From assembly GCA_964534945.1 (NCBI GenBank), contig CAZHSB010000001.1:1-64000 (forward strand): 64,000 nucleotides of DNA, written 5' to 3'. Shown here in pieces: positions 17,136 through 25,239 of the stretch. Positions within the stretch are counted from its first letter, which is position 1. Each line of letters begins with the position of its first letter. The position numbers and the translations under genes were made by a program. The DNA is from CAZHFA01 sp964534945 (GTDB taxonomy: Bacteria; Bdellovibrionota_C; UBA2361; CAKMMH01). The notes below the pieces were generated by a model that ran no database searches, had not been told where the DNA came from, and saw only the letters and a program-made list of their open reading frames with translations.

Positions 17136-18053
17136 TTATTTCTCGTTTATCTCTTCTAAAAATTTATCTTCTAATGTCTTTTTGCTTTTAATTTCTTTTA
17201 TCAAAATATCCTTATCTAAAAGATATTTCATTACCTTTTTCATAACATCTTCTTTTCTTAATTTTTCCTCATCAAAAGTAACTATTAAATTATCATCTGA
17301 TAACGAAAAATTAAAATCACAAAACACACCTCTAATATCTTCTAATGAAAATTTATCTTTTTCAATTCTTAGGACAATTTCATCGTTTTGTCCTAAGAAA
17401 TCTTTCATTAACCCTTGAGATTTTAATATACCATGATCTATAAAACAGATATAATCACATAAGTCTTGAAGCTCTAAAAGATTATGAGAACTTATTATAA
17501 CTGTAGATTGTTCCTTATAACTTTTTATAAGCTCCCTAATTTTAACTACACTTTCAAAATCAAGTCCTGCAGTAGGCTCATCGAGTAAAATAAGACTCGA
17601 ATCTTCTAAAAAAGCTTGTATAACCTTTATCTTTACTTTCATACCAAAAGAAAGTTTTGATATTTTTTCATTATACTTATCTTCTAAATCAAAAAAATTA
17701 ATTAAATACCTTATTTGTTCTTTTCTTTTTTTTGAAGGGATTAAAGATAATTTTGAAAATAATTCTAGCTCTTCTTTTACGCTAATAAAATCATGAAGTT
17801 TTGCATTTTGCGGTAGAAATCCTATATGTTTTTCCTTTAAAAATTTTATATGATCTACACCATCAATTAAAATTTCTCCATTATTATAATTTAAAGCATT
17901 TGCTACCAAAGAAAAGGTTGTTGTTTTCCCCGCACCGTTTGGCCCGACAAAAGCCGTAATCGTATTTTTGGGAACAACAAATGACAGCTTGTCTAAAGCT
18001 TTTTTTAAAAAATATTTCTTTGTTACATTTCTAAATTCTAAAATATTTTCCAT
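17136..18053 (-). CDS. ABC transporter ATP-binding protein
   Basis: The ATPase subunit of an ABC-2-type exporter. It shows Walker A (GPNGAGKTTTFSL, about residues 37-49), the Q-loop (FLPQNAKLHD), a variant signature (KLSFGMKVKIKV in place of LSGGQ), Walker B with DEPTAGLD, and the switch His in IISSHNLLEL. The C-terminal 70 residues form the accessory domain common in this group. The neighbouring gene 17 bases upstream (18070-18873) encodes a matching permease, so both probably act as one exporter; the substrate is unknown. Confidence 0.9.
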   Translation of the reverse strand: MENILEFRNVTKKYFLKKALDKLSFVVPKNTITAFVGPNGAGKTTTFSLVANALNYNNGEILIDGVDHIKFLKEKHIGFLPQNAKLHDFISVKEELELFSKLSLIPSKKRKEQIRYLINFFDLEDKYNEKISKLSFGMKVKIKVIQAFLEDSSLILLDEPTAGLDFESVVKIRELIKSYKEQSTVIISSHNLLELQDLCDYICFIDHGILKSQGLMKDFLGQNDEIVLRIEKDKFSLEDIRGVFCDFNFSLSDDNLIVTFDEEKLRKEDVMKKVMKYLLDKDILIKEIKSKKTLEDKFLEEINEK

Positions 18054-18069
18054 AAATATTTACTAATTT

Positions 18070-18873
18070 TTAAATTTCTTTTTTCCTACACACTAAATAT
18101 GTTAAAAATATAAATAATACACTGTAAATTCCAAAATCCATAATTAGCCGATAAGATTCATCTCTTCCAAGTAAAATTTCAAAAATAAAATCTTTTTTTA
18201 ATGGAGAAAATGGAAGTTCCGGTGCTACCATAATCAAAATAACCGAAAATATATTAACACTTAAAACTGCGAGCCCAGATGATCTAAAGAAACTTGAAAT
18301 AAACATTACAAAAGACAAAAAAAACATAAAGCTAGTCGACTCAAGAATACAAGTTTTCGTTAAAACTTTTGTAGTCATCTGTTCTTCCATTAAAAAGAAA
18401 TAAACACCTACGAAACTCAAAATATAAAAAATTATATAAAATACACTATGCGAAAAAAATTTTGATAATACATAAGAAATTTTTGAAGTTCTCGTAAAAA
18501 TTAACGATAAATTTTCTTCTTGATAATCTTTCGAAATTATATCGAAACTAACATACATCATTAACGATACTATAGTTATCAAAGAAAAAATTTGAAAAAG
18601 CACAAACTCTCCAGGAATTTTTAAGATAGGTACTATTTGATAATAGATATTGTCCAAATTTAAATTCGTTAAAATTTCCTTTAACGCTTTCATCTGGACA
18701 TTTATATCATTGGGAAAATCCTTATTCACTTTTGCTTGCAGAAAATTCATTGCTAGGGAAAAAGAACCTTGATAAAAAGCATAAAAGAAAATAAAAAAAA
18801 TTGATCGCTTTCTAAATAAAAGATTTTTTAATTCGAATTTAAACAATATAAAAAATTTACGAAAAAACTTCAT
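18070..18873 (-). CDS. ABC-2 type transporter permease
   Basis: A 267-residue, strongly hydrophobic protein with about six membrane segments, starting with a basic amphipathic N-terminus (MKFFRKFFILFKFELKNLLF), typical of ABC-2/NosY-like permeases. The stretch FDIISKDYQEENLSLIFTRT matches the coupling-helix region seen in these permeases. It is immediately followed by the ATPase gene. Assignment rests on the topology and the neighbour; sequence motifs are weak in this family. Confidence 0.78.
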   Translation of the reverse strand: MKFFRKFFILFKFELKNLLFRKRSIFFIFFYAFYQGSFSLAMNFLQAKVNKDFPNDINVQMKALKEILTNLNLDNIYYQIVPILKIPGEFVLFQIFSLITIVSLMMYVSFDIISKDYQEENLSLIFTRTSKISYVLSKFFSHSVFYIIFYILSFVGVYFFLMEEQMTTKVLTKTCILESTSFMFFLSFVMFISSFFRSSGLAVLSVNIFSVILIMVAPELPFSPLKKDFIFEILLGRDESYRLIMDFGIYSVLFIFLTYLVCRKKEI

Positions 18874-18918
18874 TTTTCCATTATACTGTTTTTTTCTTTT
18901 TTTAAAATGGTCACTCTC

Positions 18919-19302
18919 TTAATTTACAACTAGATCCTGAGAATAAAGCGGAAAATGCGGTATTTCTATGACAAAATATTCTCCACTCTTTGAACGAAAT
19001 GTATAAATACTTCGCATAGATCCAAAAGGATCCTTTATTTGTGCCTCACTTGTATATTCAAATGCATCACCTCGTTGCAACACTGGGAATTTACCATCAA
19101 TTCCCATTCCTACGGTTTCTGAAATAATCATTTCACCAGATTTTAATAATAAATATCTTTCTAAAAGTTGTATTTCTTCATCTGCAAAATTTTCTATTTT
19201 TACATTATACTCAAAAGAATATAGGTTATTCCTCGGATCAGAGTCTGACGTAAGATAAAACGGCTCAATTGAAATTTTTACTTTTTCTTTTTCAAAAGAC
19301 AT
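18919..19302 (-). CDS. apaG: ApaG family protein
   Basis: A 127-residue protein of the ApaG fold (fibronectin-III-like beta sandwich). The family's central features are visible: SFEYNVKIENFADEEIQLLERYLL, the GMGIDGKFPVLQRGDAFEYTS segment (family G-x-V-G-x-x-P-x-[IL]-x-P-G-x-x-x-x-Y-x-S) and a terminal FxIEIPHFPL. The ATG at 19302 has AAGGA at the right distance; earlier in-frame starts would add 15 residues without similarity. ApaG was linked to cobalt/magnesium resistance in Salmonella; the biochemical role is unclear. Confidence 0.9.
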   Translation of the reverse strand: MSFEKEKVKISIEPFYLTSDSDPRNNLYSFEYNVKIENFADEEIQLLERYLLLKSGEMIISETVGMGIDGKFPVLQRGDAFEYTSEAQIKDPFGSMRSIYTFRSKSGEYFVIEIPHFPLYSQDLVVN

Positions 19303-19368
19303 GCAATTAATCCTTAATCTTTTCTTAAGATAACATATAAAAAACATTATAGAAATTAGAAAATTTTT

Positions 19369-19391
19369 AACTTAAAACTAAGTTTTAAGTT
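19369..19391. promoter_or_regulatory. Perfect 11-bp-arm palindrome between apaG and motA
   Basis: Arms AACTTAAAACT (19369-19379) and AGTTTTAAGTT (19381-19391) are perfectly complementary around one central A, followed on the plus strand by TTTTATTTA. It lies between the divergent apaG and motA starts, about 70 bases before motA. It could be an operator for a dimeric regulator or a terminator-like hairpin. TTAA half-sites inside it resemble those of the alphaproteobacterial regulator CtrA, but the spacing is not the classical seven bases. Confidence 0.4.
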
Positions 19392-19464
19392 TTTTATTTA
19401 TACTTAAGATATTTTTGCGTTTTTCCGTTATATCTTTTGAGTTTCTAAATATTACGAGGAAAAA

Positions 19465-20325
19465 ATGAACGTAATCTTAGGGTTAATCGGTGTTGTACTT
19501 TGTCTTTTTATAGGATTAGTTGGACCTGGAGGTCCTCCAGCAATTCTTATGCAACCGTACGAATTTATAGTAATTGTCGGTATTGGTGTTTGCAGTGTCG
19601 TGATTGCAAACCCAGGATATGTTACAAAAAAAATCATGTCCAAAGTTATGTCGACAACCAAGGGAAGCGGAATCAGTAAGCAAACATATATGGACCTTTT
19701 AGGCCTATTAGCAAGTATATTTGATACTGCCAGAAAAGAGGGCGTTTTGGGAATCGAAGAAGATATTTCAAATCCAGAGCAAAGTGCAAGATTTGCAAAA
19801 TATCCTGCTGTTCTTGCCAATCATCATTTAATGGAAACCCTTACTGGGGCACTAAGATTATTTGTAGATGGCGTAGTAAATGCTTTTGACCTAGAAAGAT
19901 TATTAGATACCGAAATTGAGACTCATCATGAAGAAGAGCTTATATATCCAAACGCAATTACCAAAATTGCGGATGCTTTTCCTGGTATCGGTATTGTTGC
20001 AGCAGTGTTAGGAATCATTATAACAATGCAATTTTTAACTGAACCCCCCGAAGTAATTGGACATCACGTTGCCTGCGCTCTAGTAGGAACAATGCTAGGT
20101 ATCTTTTTAAGTTACGGTGTTGCAGGACCTCTTGCATCAAGATTAGAGGGAATAATCGCAGATAACACTACTATTTTGAAATGTGTTCAAGCTGGTCTTG
20201 TTTCATTTGTTGGAGGTGCTCCTCCTGCTGTAGCATTAGAATTTTCAAGGAAGACAATTCCTTCAATTTTTAGGCCTACAAGCGCGGAATTGGAGCAATT
20301 AATGAAAGATGCTAAAAAGGGTTAA
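19465..20325 (+). CDS. motA: Flagellar motor stator protein MotA
   Basis: MotA forms the proton channel of the flagellar stator with MotB. The 286-residue product has four hydrophobic segments (residues about 2-20, 30-50, 168-190, 203-222) and a large cytoplasmic loop between the second and third, carrying the family's KYPAVLANHHLMETLTGALRL-type region. The third membrane segment contains the conserved PGIGIVAAVLGIIITM motif. GAGGAAAAA precedes the ATG. motB follows after 16 bases, so the two are cotranscribed. Confidence 0.95.
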   Translation: MNVILGLIGVVLCLFIGLVGPGGPPAILMQPYEFIVIVGIGVCSVVIANPGYVTKKIMSKVMSTTKGSGISKQTYMDLLGLLASIFDTARKEGVLGIEEDISNPEQSARFAKYPAVLANHHLMETLTGALRLFVDGVVNAFDLERLLDTEIETHHEEELIYPNAITKIADAFPGIGIVAAVLGIIITMQFLTEPPEVIGHHVACALVGTMLGIFLSYGVAGPLASRLEGIIADNTTILKCVQAGLVSFVGGAPPAVALEFSRKTIPSIFRPTSAELEQLMKDAKKG

Positions 20326-20341
20326 TTTTTAGATAATACTT

Positions 20342-21301
20342 ATGGCAGATGAACAACCAATAGTAATCATAAAGAAAAAAGGTGGACACCCAGGACATCA
20401 TGGAGGTGCATGGAAAGTTGCATACTCAGATTTCATAACTTCCATGATGTGTTTTTTCTTAGTAATGTGGCTTGTAACAACTGCTAGTGGTCCAACAAAA
20501 AAAGGAATTTCTGAATATTTTAAAAATCCAGGCATATTTGATAAAACACAATCCGGAAGTCCATTAGCACTTGGTGCTGCTGGAATTTTTGAAGGTGAAG
20601 GTGTAGCTCCAAGATCAAAAGAAACTGAAGATATTATTAGTAGAATTAGCAAAAGCGTTTTAAATGATCTACAAAAATCTTCAAATGGCGAGAAAATATC
20701 AGATGAAGATAAAAAAGAAGTATTAGAAAGTATTTCTAAAAAACTAAAAGAACAATTCGAAGAAAAGTTAGAAGAGAACGCTGATGAGTTAAAATTAGGA
20801 AAAGGATCTGGAAATGAAATTGGCGGTCCAAATGATTCTATAAAAGGCTCAAAAAGCTTAAAAGATTTTCTTGGTGACGTTGAAATCACAGTCGATGGCT
20901 CTTCAATTAATATCGATATAATTGATACAGGAAAAGTTTCTATGTTTTTACTTGGAAGTTCACAAATGCAAAGAGAAGCAAAAGATGCTTTGTATACTAT
21001 CTCTAAAACTTTAAAAGACTTTCCAAATGAATTTGAAATCGTTGGACATACTGATTCCGTCCCATATTCGGGAAGAAAAAATTATAGCAACTGGGAATTA
21101 TCTTCTGAAAGAGCAAATGCTGCTAGAAGGATCTTAGAAGATGCAGGAGTCAACCCAAATAAGATTATAAGTGTTACAGGACGCGCAGACAAAGATTTAA
21201 AATATAAAGATAATCCTACCTCTTTTAGAAATAGAAGAATTACACTAAAAATGCACTTTGAGAATGAACAACTCCTTGATTTATCTTCAATAAATAAATA
21301 A
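20342..21301 (+). CDS. motB: Flagellar motor stator protein MotB
   Basis: MotB anchors the stator to peptidoglycan and carries the proton-binding Asp. The N-terminal basic tail with GGHPGHHGGAWKVAYSDF leads into a single membrane helix (ITSMMCFFLVMWLVTT); the essential Asp is D30 in YSDF (usually YADF). A long, charged linker (residues 85-180) precedes a C-terminal OmpA-like domain with EIVGHTDSVPYSG, NWELSSERANAARRIL and FRNRRITLK. Length is within the family range. No other flagellar gene is in the window. Confidence 0.95.
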   Translation: MADEQPIVIIKKKGGHPGHHGGAWKVAYSDFITSMMCFFLVMWLVTTASGPTKKGISEYFKNPGIFDKTQSGSPLALGAAGIFEGEGVAPRSKETEDIISRISKSVLNDLQKSSNGEKISDEDKKEVLESISKKLKEQFEEKLEENADELKLGKGSGNEIGGPNDSIKGSKSLKDFLGDVEITVDGSSINIDIIDTGKVSMFLLGSSQMQREAKDALYTISKTLKDFPNEFEIVGHTDSVPYSGRKNYSNWELSSERANAARRILEDAGVNPNKIISVTGRADKDLKYKDNPTSFRNRRITLKMHFENEQLLDLSSINK

Positions 21302-21438
21302 TTATTTATTGTCCTCACTGTTAAAGAAACTATGTGACCTCTTTAAAATTTAAAAAAATTTTTGCTTCATATTTAGAATCAAAATCATAACGATGCAAGA
21401 TTAAATCTTCAAATAGGTTTTTTGATTTTTATTTTGAT

Positions 21439-22023
21439 ATGACAAGCAGTATTACACTTTCCAACTTTACAAATTTATTTAGCTTACTTGATATAGGTTA
21501 TCAAAATTCTGTGGAAGAAAAATTATTCAATATTTTTTCTGATGCTACAAAGTTTACTGAATCACAAATAATCGAAAACGATGATGATGATGATATAAAA
21601 AAAGATTTACGAAGAAAGATAAAAACACTTTCAAAATCAGATAATGATCTTTTTTCACTGATAATACATAAATTAATTTATCAGGAAAACTTAAAGATTA
21701 CCCCAATTGAATGGTTGACTGCAGAATCTCTTATCGGATTGCTTGCATATCCTGATGATGCTGTTTTCCCAGTAACAGGGAATAATCTGTTTAAAGAATG
21801 GAAATTTCTTTTTGATAATAATTCTGAAGAAAAAATTAAGATTCTTAAATTTCAAATTGAACATATCAGTCTTTCGGCTAAAAACTTAATATATAGGGAA
21901 GTTATAAAATGGGAAGTTGGGAAATATGAAGAATCAACTTTTGATCTATTTTTAACATTCTTAAGCTTTCTAAAAGAAGAAGAAGTAAAAAATTTCGTAT
22001 TGAACAAAAAAGACGTTGCTTAA
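21439..22023 (+). CDS. Hypothetical protein, 194 residues
   Basis: No family recognised. The product is soluble, helical and acidic with an Asp run (ENDDDDDIKKD, about residues 46-56) and Leu-rich helices afterwards (DLFSLIIHKLIYQE; FLTFLSFLKEEEVKNFVL). No signal peptide, membrane helix or Cys motif. It starts 137 bases after motB on the same strand, separated enough that it need not belong to the motility operon, and converges with the PerM-type gene. Confidence 0.6.
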   Translation: MTSSITLSNFTNLFSLLDIGYQNSVEEKLFNIFSDATKFTESQIIENDDDDDIKKDLRRKIKTLSKSDNDLFSLIIHKLIYQENLKITPIEWLTAESLIGLLAYPDDAVFPVTGNNLFKEWKFLFDNNSEEKIKILKFQIEHISLSAKNLIYREVIKWEVGKYEESTFDLFLTFLSFLKEEEVKNFVLNKKDVA

Positions 22024-22038
22024 AAAATATTCTGAATA

Positions 22039-23112
22039 TTAATCTTTATATGGAAAAGTTTTAGCGATTGCATATTCGTAATAATATGAAAATATAATTT
22101 TTAACGCTGACAAGATAGGAATTGCTATAAGCATTCCGAAGATTCCAGATACCTTCGCTCCCGCAATCAAGGCAAGCATAATGACAAGCGGAGATAACCC
22201 AATATTTTTCCCTTGAATTTTCGGCGTAATAAACATTGATTCTAAAAAAGAAACAACACTAAAGACTATTGCCACTCCAAGGAGCATTAGCCAACCACCG
22301 CCAGAAACCAATGCCATAATAACTGCAAAAATAATTCCGATGGCTACTCCCAAATATGGTATCAAATTAGCAAATCCTGCAACTATCGCAATTACAAGCC
22401 ATAAATCAACACCAACTATTGCAAGACCAATCGCATAAAGAATTGCCATCAAAAAGCAAATAAGCAATTGACCTCTTAAATATGACGAAATACTCTTATC
22501 AATATCAACCAATAATCTATTTAGACCTTTTCTATATTGCCTTGGAATAAGATTGATAAAAGCCTTGTTTATGTTATCAAAATCAACACAAATGTAAAAA
22601 GTAAAAATTGGAAATAAACAAAGATTAAAGATCGTCATTGTATACGAATACCCTGCCAACAGCGTATTAGCAAAGCCAGATAAAACTTTTTGTATATTTG
22701 AAGCTGTTATCACAGAAAATATTTTTTCATTGGGAAATTCCAACTTAAAATTAGGAAATTTCTGTGTTATGAAACTTATAGCATTTGAAAAATGCAATTT
22801 TAAAAAATCTAAGATATCTGGAATCCCATCACGCAATGCTAAAATTTCTTTCACAAAATATGGCGTAACTATCAATAAAAGAAGGGTCAAAAGTAATATT
22901 ACGCATATCATTATTGCGAAGACCCCGACAGATCTAGAAACTTTTTTCATTTGTAAAAAATCAAGTATAGGATCCACTATATAGGCAACTATATAGGAAA
23001 TCATAAGCATAAAGGCGACATCTCCTAGGGCATAAGCAATAAAAATGAACACTAAGATGAAAAACGTGAATAACAATCTTGGAAAAATGATTTCTTCTTT
23101 TTTAGCAAACAC
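22039..23112 (-). CDS. AI-2E/PerM family transporter
   Basis: A 357-residue protein with about seven membrane segments arranged as in the AI-2E (UPF0118/PerM) family. Typical features are an N-terminal ALGDVAFMLMISYIVAYIVD segment, a long loop with amphipathic helices (residues 75-150), DIDKSISSYLRGQLLICFLM, the ANLIPYLGVAIG motif and the C-terminal LESMFITPKIQGKNIGLSPL motif. Substrates vary (autoinducer-2, sodium/proton exchange, unknown). The start is a GTG at 23112. It lies downstream of tRNA-Gly on the same strand. Confidence 0.9.
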   Translation of the reverse strand: MFAKKEEIIFPRLLFTFFILVFIFIAYALGDVAFMLMISYIVAYIVDPILDFLQMKKVSRSVGVFAIMICVILLLTLLLLIVTPYFVKEILALRDGIPDILDFLKLHFSNAISFITQKFPNFKLEFPNEKIFSVITASNIQKVLSGFANTLLAGYSYTMTIFNLCLFPIFTFYICVDFDNINKAFINLIPRQYRKGLNRLLVDIDKSISSYLRGQLLICFLMAILYAIGLAIVGVDLWLVIAIVAGFANLIPYLGVAIGIIFAVIMALVSGGGWLMLLGVAIVFSVVSFLESMFITPKIQGKNIGLSPLVIMLALIAGAKVSGIFGMLIAIPILSALKIIFSYYYEYAIAKTFPYKD

Positions 23113-23133
23113 TTAAGAACACTCAGAAAAATA

Positions 23134-23209
<76 letters not shown>

Positions 23210-23307
23210 GAAAACTTTTTTAGCTTACTAAATTATAAAAAAAAGTCAAGATGCTTAAAAAAATAACATGTTTTATTTATCAATTTTATACTATAAAATA
23301 CTATTTC

Positions 23308-23757
23308 ATGGTCACATCCACATTGAAAATTAATCAACATATTTTATATGATGTTTGGGGTAAATTGCATCTTGCGTATTTTCCAACGTATAAATTGAAT
23401 CAATATAAACTAACTTGGAGCAATAGAAGGCAAAAAAGGACCCTAGCATCTTGTAATGTCAGAAAAAAAATTGTGCGTGTAGCAAATGAATTGAACTATC
23501 CTGAGCATCAAAAATGGCTAGCACCCCTTTTATACCATGAAATGTGTCATGCAGTAATGGCCGAGGATCTTGGAAATCTAAATGAAATACATAAGAAAAT
23601 TAGATGGCATGGAAAGGATTTTAAAAAATTAGAAATGCAACATCCAAAGGAATTGGAATTTAAATTATGGATAAAGCAAGGCGGTTGGAATAAAGCAATC
23701 AGAAGCTCACGAAGTAAAGAATGGTGGAAAAAGGTAAAAAATGCTTTTACACTGTAA
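23308..23757 (+). CDS. SprT-like zinc metallopeptidase-fold protein
   Basis: The product contains the zinc motif HEMCHAVM (HExxH) about residues 75-82 and a downstream WHGKDFKKLE that supplies the third ligand in SprT-like proteins, with the N-terminal YDVWGKLHLAYFP and ASCNVRKKIVRVANEL regions also fitting. Homologues include SprT and the SprT-like domain of eukaryotic Spartan. The C-terminus is basic and Trp-rich (SKEWWKKVKNA). The ATG at 23308 fits the family's N-terminus; an in-frame ATG at 23251 would add 19 residues. The 3' end overlaps the next gene by 17 bases. Confidence 0.8.
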   Translation: MVTSTLKINQHILYDVWGKLHLAYFPTYKLNQYKLTWSNRRQKRTLASCNVRKKIVRVANELNYPEHQKWLAPLLYHEMCHAVMAEDLGNLNEIHKKIRWHGKDFKKLEMQHPKELEFKLWIKQGGWNKAIRSSRSKEWWKKVKNAFTL

Positions 23758-24688
23758 TAAAAATATTATATCTAAATTAACAGTTACCTTTATCGTGATT
23801 TGTGGAATATATTTTTTATGTACAAAAATATTTTTCAAAATTAATGATGAATCGTTAAGCTTAACAGTGAAAAATTTTAATTTACCATACCAATCTCTCC
23901 CCCCAAATTTCAAAAATTATAAAATTGCCTTTATAAGCGATATTCATTGGGGACAAGCTTCAGGAGAAAAACTATTGGATAATATTGTCAAAAAAATCAA
24001 TTCGAAAAACATTGATCTTTTAATTCTTGGAGGAGACTACATTTGGTTTGAAGAATCTTTTTTAAAAAGACTCTACATGTATAAGAGAAATCCTTTGTAT
24101 AAAGGGCTTCGTAATTTAAAAACAAAAAATGCTGTTGAGAAAATTTATTCGGATCTTGCAAAAAAATTAAGTAAGGCAAAAACAAACGATGGCATCATAG
24201 CAGTTTATGGGAACCACGATAAACTATTGTATCCAACATTACTAAAAAGGATTTTCAAAAGAGAAAATATAATTTTATTGGCAAATAACATTTTAAATAT
24301 AAAAAAGAGAAATTCTTTTTTATCAATTTATGGATTTGAGGATTTATGGAGAGGCTCGCCATTTATTCCCAAAAAAACAAAAATAAAAAACAATGAATTT
24401 AGAGTTTTCGTATCCCATAATCCAGATTATCTTTCATATCTTAATCACTATACTTCCATTGCATATAATTTATCATTATCTGGTCACACACATGGAGGTC
24501 AGATTGTCATTCCTTTTTTCCCTATTGCCACTCACACCTATTATAAAGAATATTTTCATGGAATATTTAAAAGAAATTCATCGTATCATTACACATCCTC
24601 TGGGATTGGATTTACGACCCTTTCTTTTAGAGTGAACGCCCCCCCAGAAATCGCAATATTTACCTTAACTAGCAAAAACCAGCCATAG
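23741..24688 (+). CDS. Membrane-anchored metallophosphoesterase (YaeI/LpxG-like)
   Basis: Calcineurin-like phosphoesterase motifs occur in order: IAFISDIHWGQ (D-x-H), LGGDYIW (GD), VYGNHDKL (GNHD) and LSGHTHGGQIVIPFF (GHTHGGQ), all with expected metal ligands. An N-terminal membrane anchor (about residues 11-31) keeps the enzyme at the inner membrane. Relatives include E. coli YaeI and chlamydial LpxG, the latter a lipid A UDP-diacylglucosamine pyrophosphatase, so a role in lipid A assembly is possible but unproven. It overlaps the preceding SprT-like gene, suggesting coupling. Confidence 0.85.
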   Translation: MLLHCNKNIISKLTVTFIVICGIYFLCTKIFFKINDESLSLTVKNFNLPYQSLPPNFKNYKIAFISDIHWGQASGEKLLDNIVKKINSKNIDLLILGGDYIWFEESFLKRLYMYKRNPLYKGLRNLKTKNAVEKIYSDLAKKLSKAKTNDGIIAVYGNHDKLLYPTLLKRIFKRENIILLANNILNIKKRNSFLSIYGFEDLWRGSPFIPKKTKIKNNEFRVFVSHNPDYLSYLNHYTSIAYNLSLSGHTHGGQIVIPFFPIATHTYYKEYFHGIFKRNSSYHYTSSGIGFTTLSFRVNAPPEIAIFTLTSKNQP

Positions 24689-24798
24689 TATTATAAATAT
24701 CAACAAAATTTCCCAAAAACTTTACTTTTTATCAAAATAAATTCATAATAACGAACTAGTTTTTAAGAGATTTTTATTTATTATTATTATTTTGTAAT

Positions 24799-24843
24799 AT
24801 GAAAAATCTAATCCATAAACTTAAAAGGAAGGTGAATAAATAA
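24799..24843 (+). other. Possible 14-codon leader peptide coupled to rpsU
   Basis: A short frame, ATG at 24799, encodes a basic peptide (MKNLIHKLKRKVNK). Its TAA overlaps the rpsU ATG as TAATG, and the rpsU Shine-Dalgarno AAGGAAGGTG lies inside it. This geometry is what translational coupling needs, but in AT-rich DNA a 14-codon frame can easily be chance, and no Shine-Dalgarno is seen before it. Confidence 0.2.
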
Positions 24844-25139
24844 TGACAGAAGAAACGAAAAATGATTCAAAAAAAGCTGCCCCTTGGGGAAGCGGTGCTC
24901 CTGCTACACTAGAAAATAAGAGCGAAGCAGCTCTTGAAGTTATTGTAGAGCATGGAATGGAAAAAGCGATGAAAATTCTAAAAAGAAAACTTATAAAAGA
25001 AGGTTTGTTTAAAGAATTGAAATCACGTCGTTATTTTGAAAAACCTTGCGAAAAAAAGAAAAGAAAACAAAAAGAATCAGAGAAGAAAATAAGAAAAGAG
25101 AATGCTAGACAAAAGAAAAGTCAGCAGTTTTTTTCTTAG
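24843..25139 (+). CDS. rpsU: 30S ribosomal protein bS21 with N-terminal extension
   Basis: The C-terminal 65 residues match bS21 (EKAMKILKRKLIKEGLFKEL, then RRYFEKPCEKKKRKQKESEK). The family normally starts at about the VIVEHG strand; here some 30 extra residues precede it (KNDSKKAAPWGSGAPATLEN region). The ATG is preceded by an excellent Shine-Dalgarno (AAAAGGAAGGTG). A strong intrinsic terminator follows directly, so the gene is probably monocistronic. bS21 binds near the mRNA exit of the 30S subunit. Confidence 0.9.
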   Translation: MTEETKNDSKKAAPWGSGAPATLENKSEAALEVIVEHGMEKAMKILKRKLIKEGLFKELKSRRYFEKPCEKKKRKQKESEKKIRKENARQKKSQQFFS

Positions 25140-25165
25140 TTTTTATCTTTCTGAAAAATCTTTAT

Positions 25166-25199
25166 AAGGAGTGAGTATATCACTCCTTTGTTTTATTTA
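25166..25199 (+). terminator. Intrinsic terminator of rpsU
   Basis: Arms AAGGAGTGA (25166-25174) and TCACTCCTT (25180-25188) pair perfectly around a 5-base loop and are followed by TGTTTTATTT. The position 27 bases after the rpsU stop fits. Confidence 0.85.
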
Positions 25200-25239
25200 T
25201 GTTTATTTTCTCATGCACCTAATTCCAACTAATAGTCAT

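Noticed and set aside
17136..18873. ABC pair as a lantibiotic-immunity or defence module
   Set aside because: Only the generic ATPase-permease pair is present, with no precursor peptide, peptidase or regulator.
22024..22040. Terminator between the 194-residue gene and the PerM gene
   Set aside because: AATATTC-T-GAATATT is only 7 bp of AT-rich stem with no proper T run; too weak to call.
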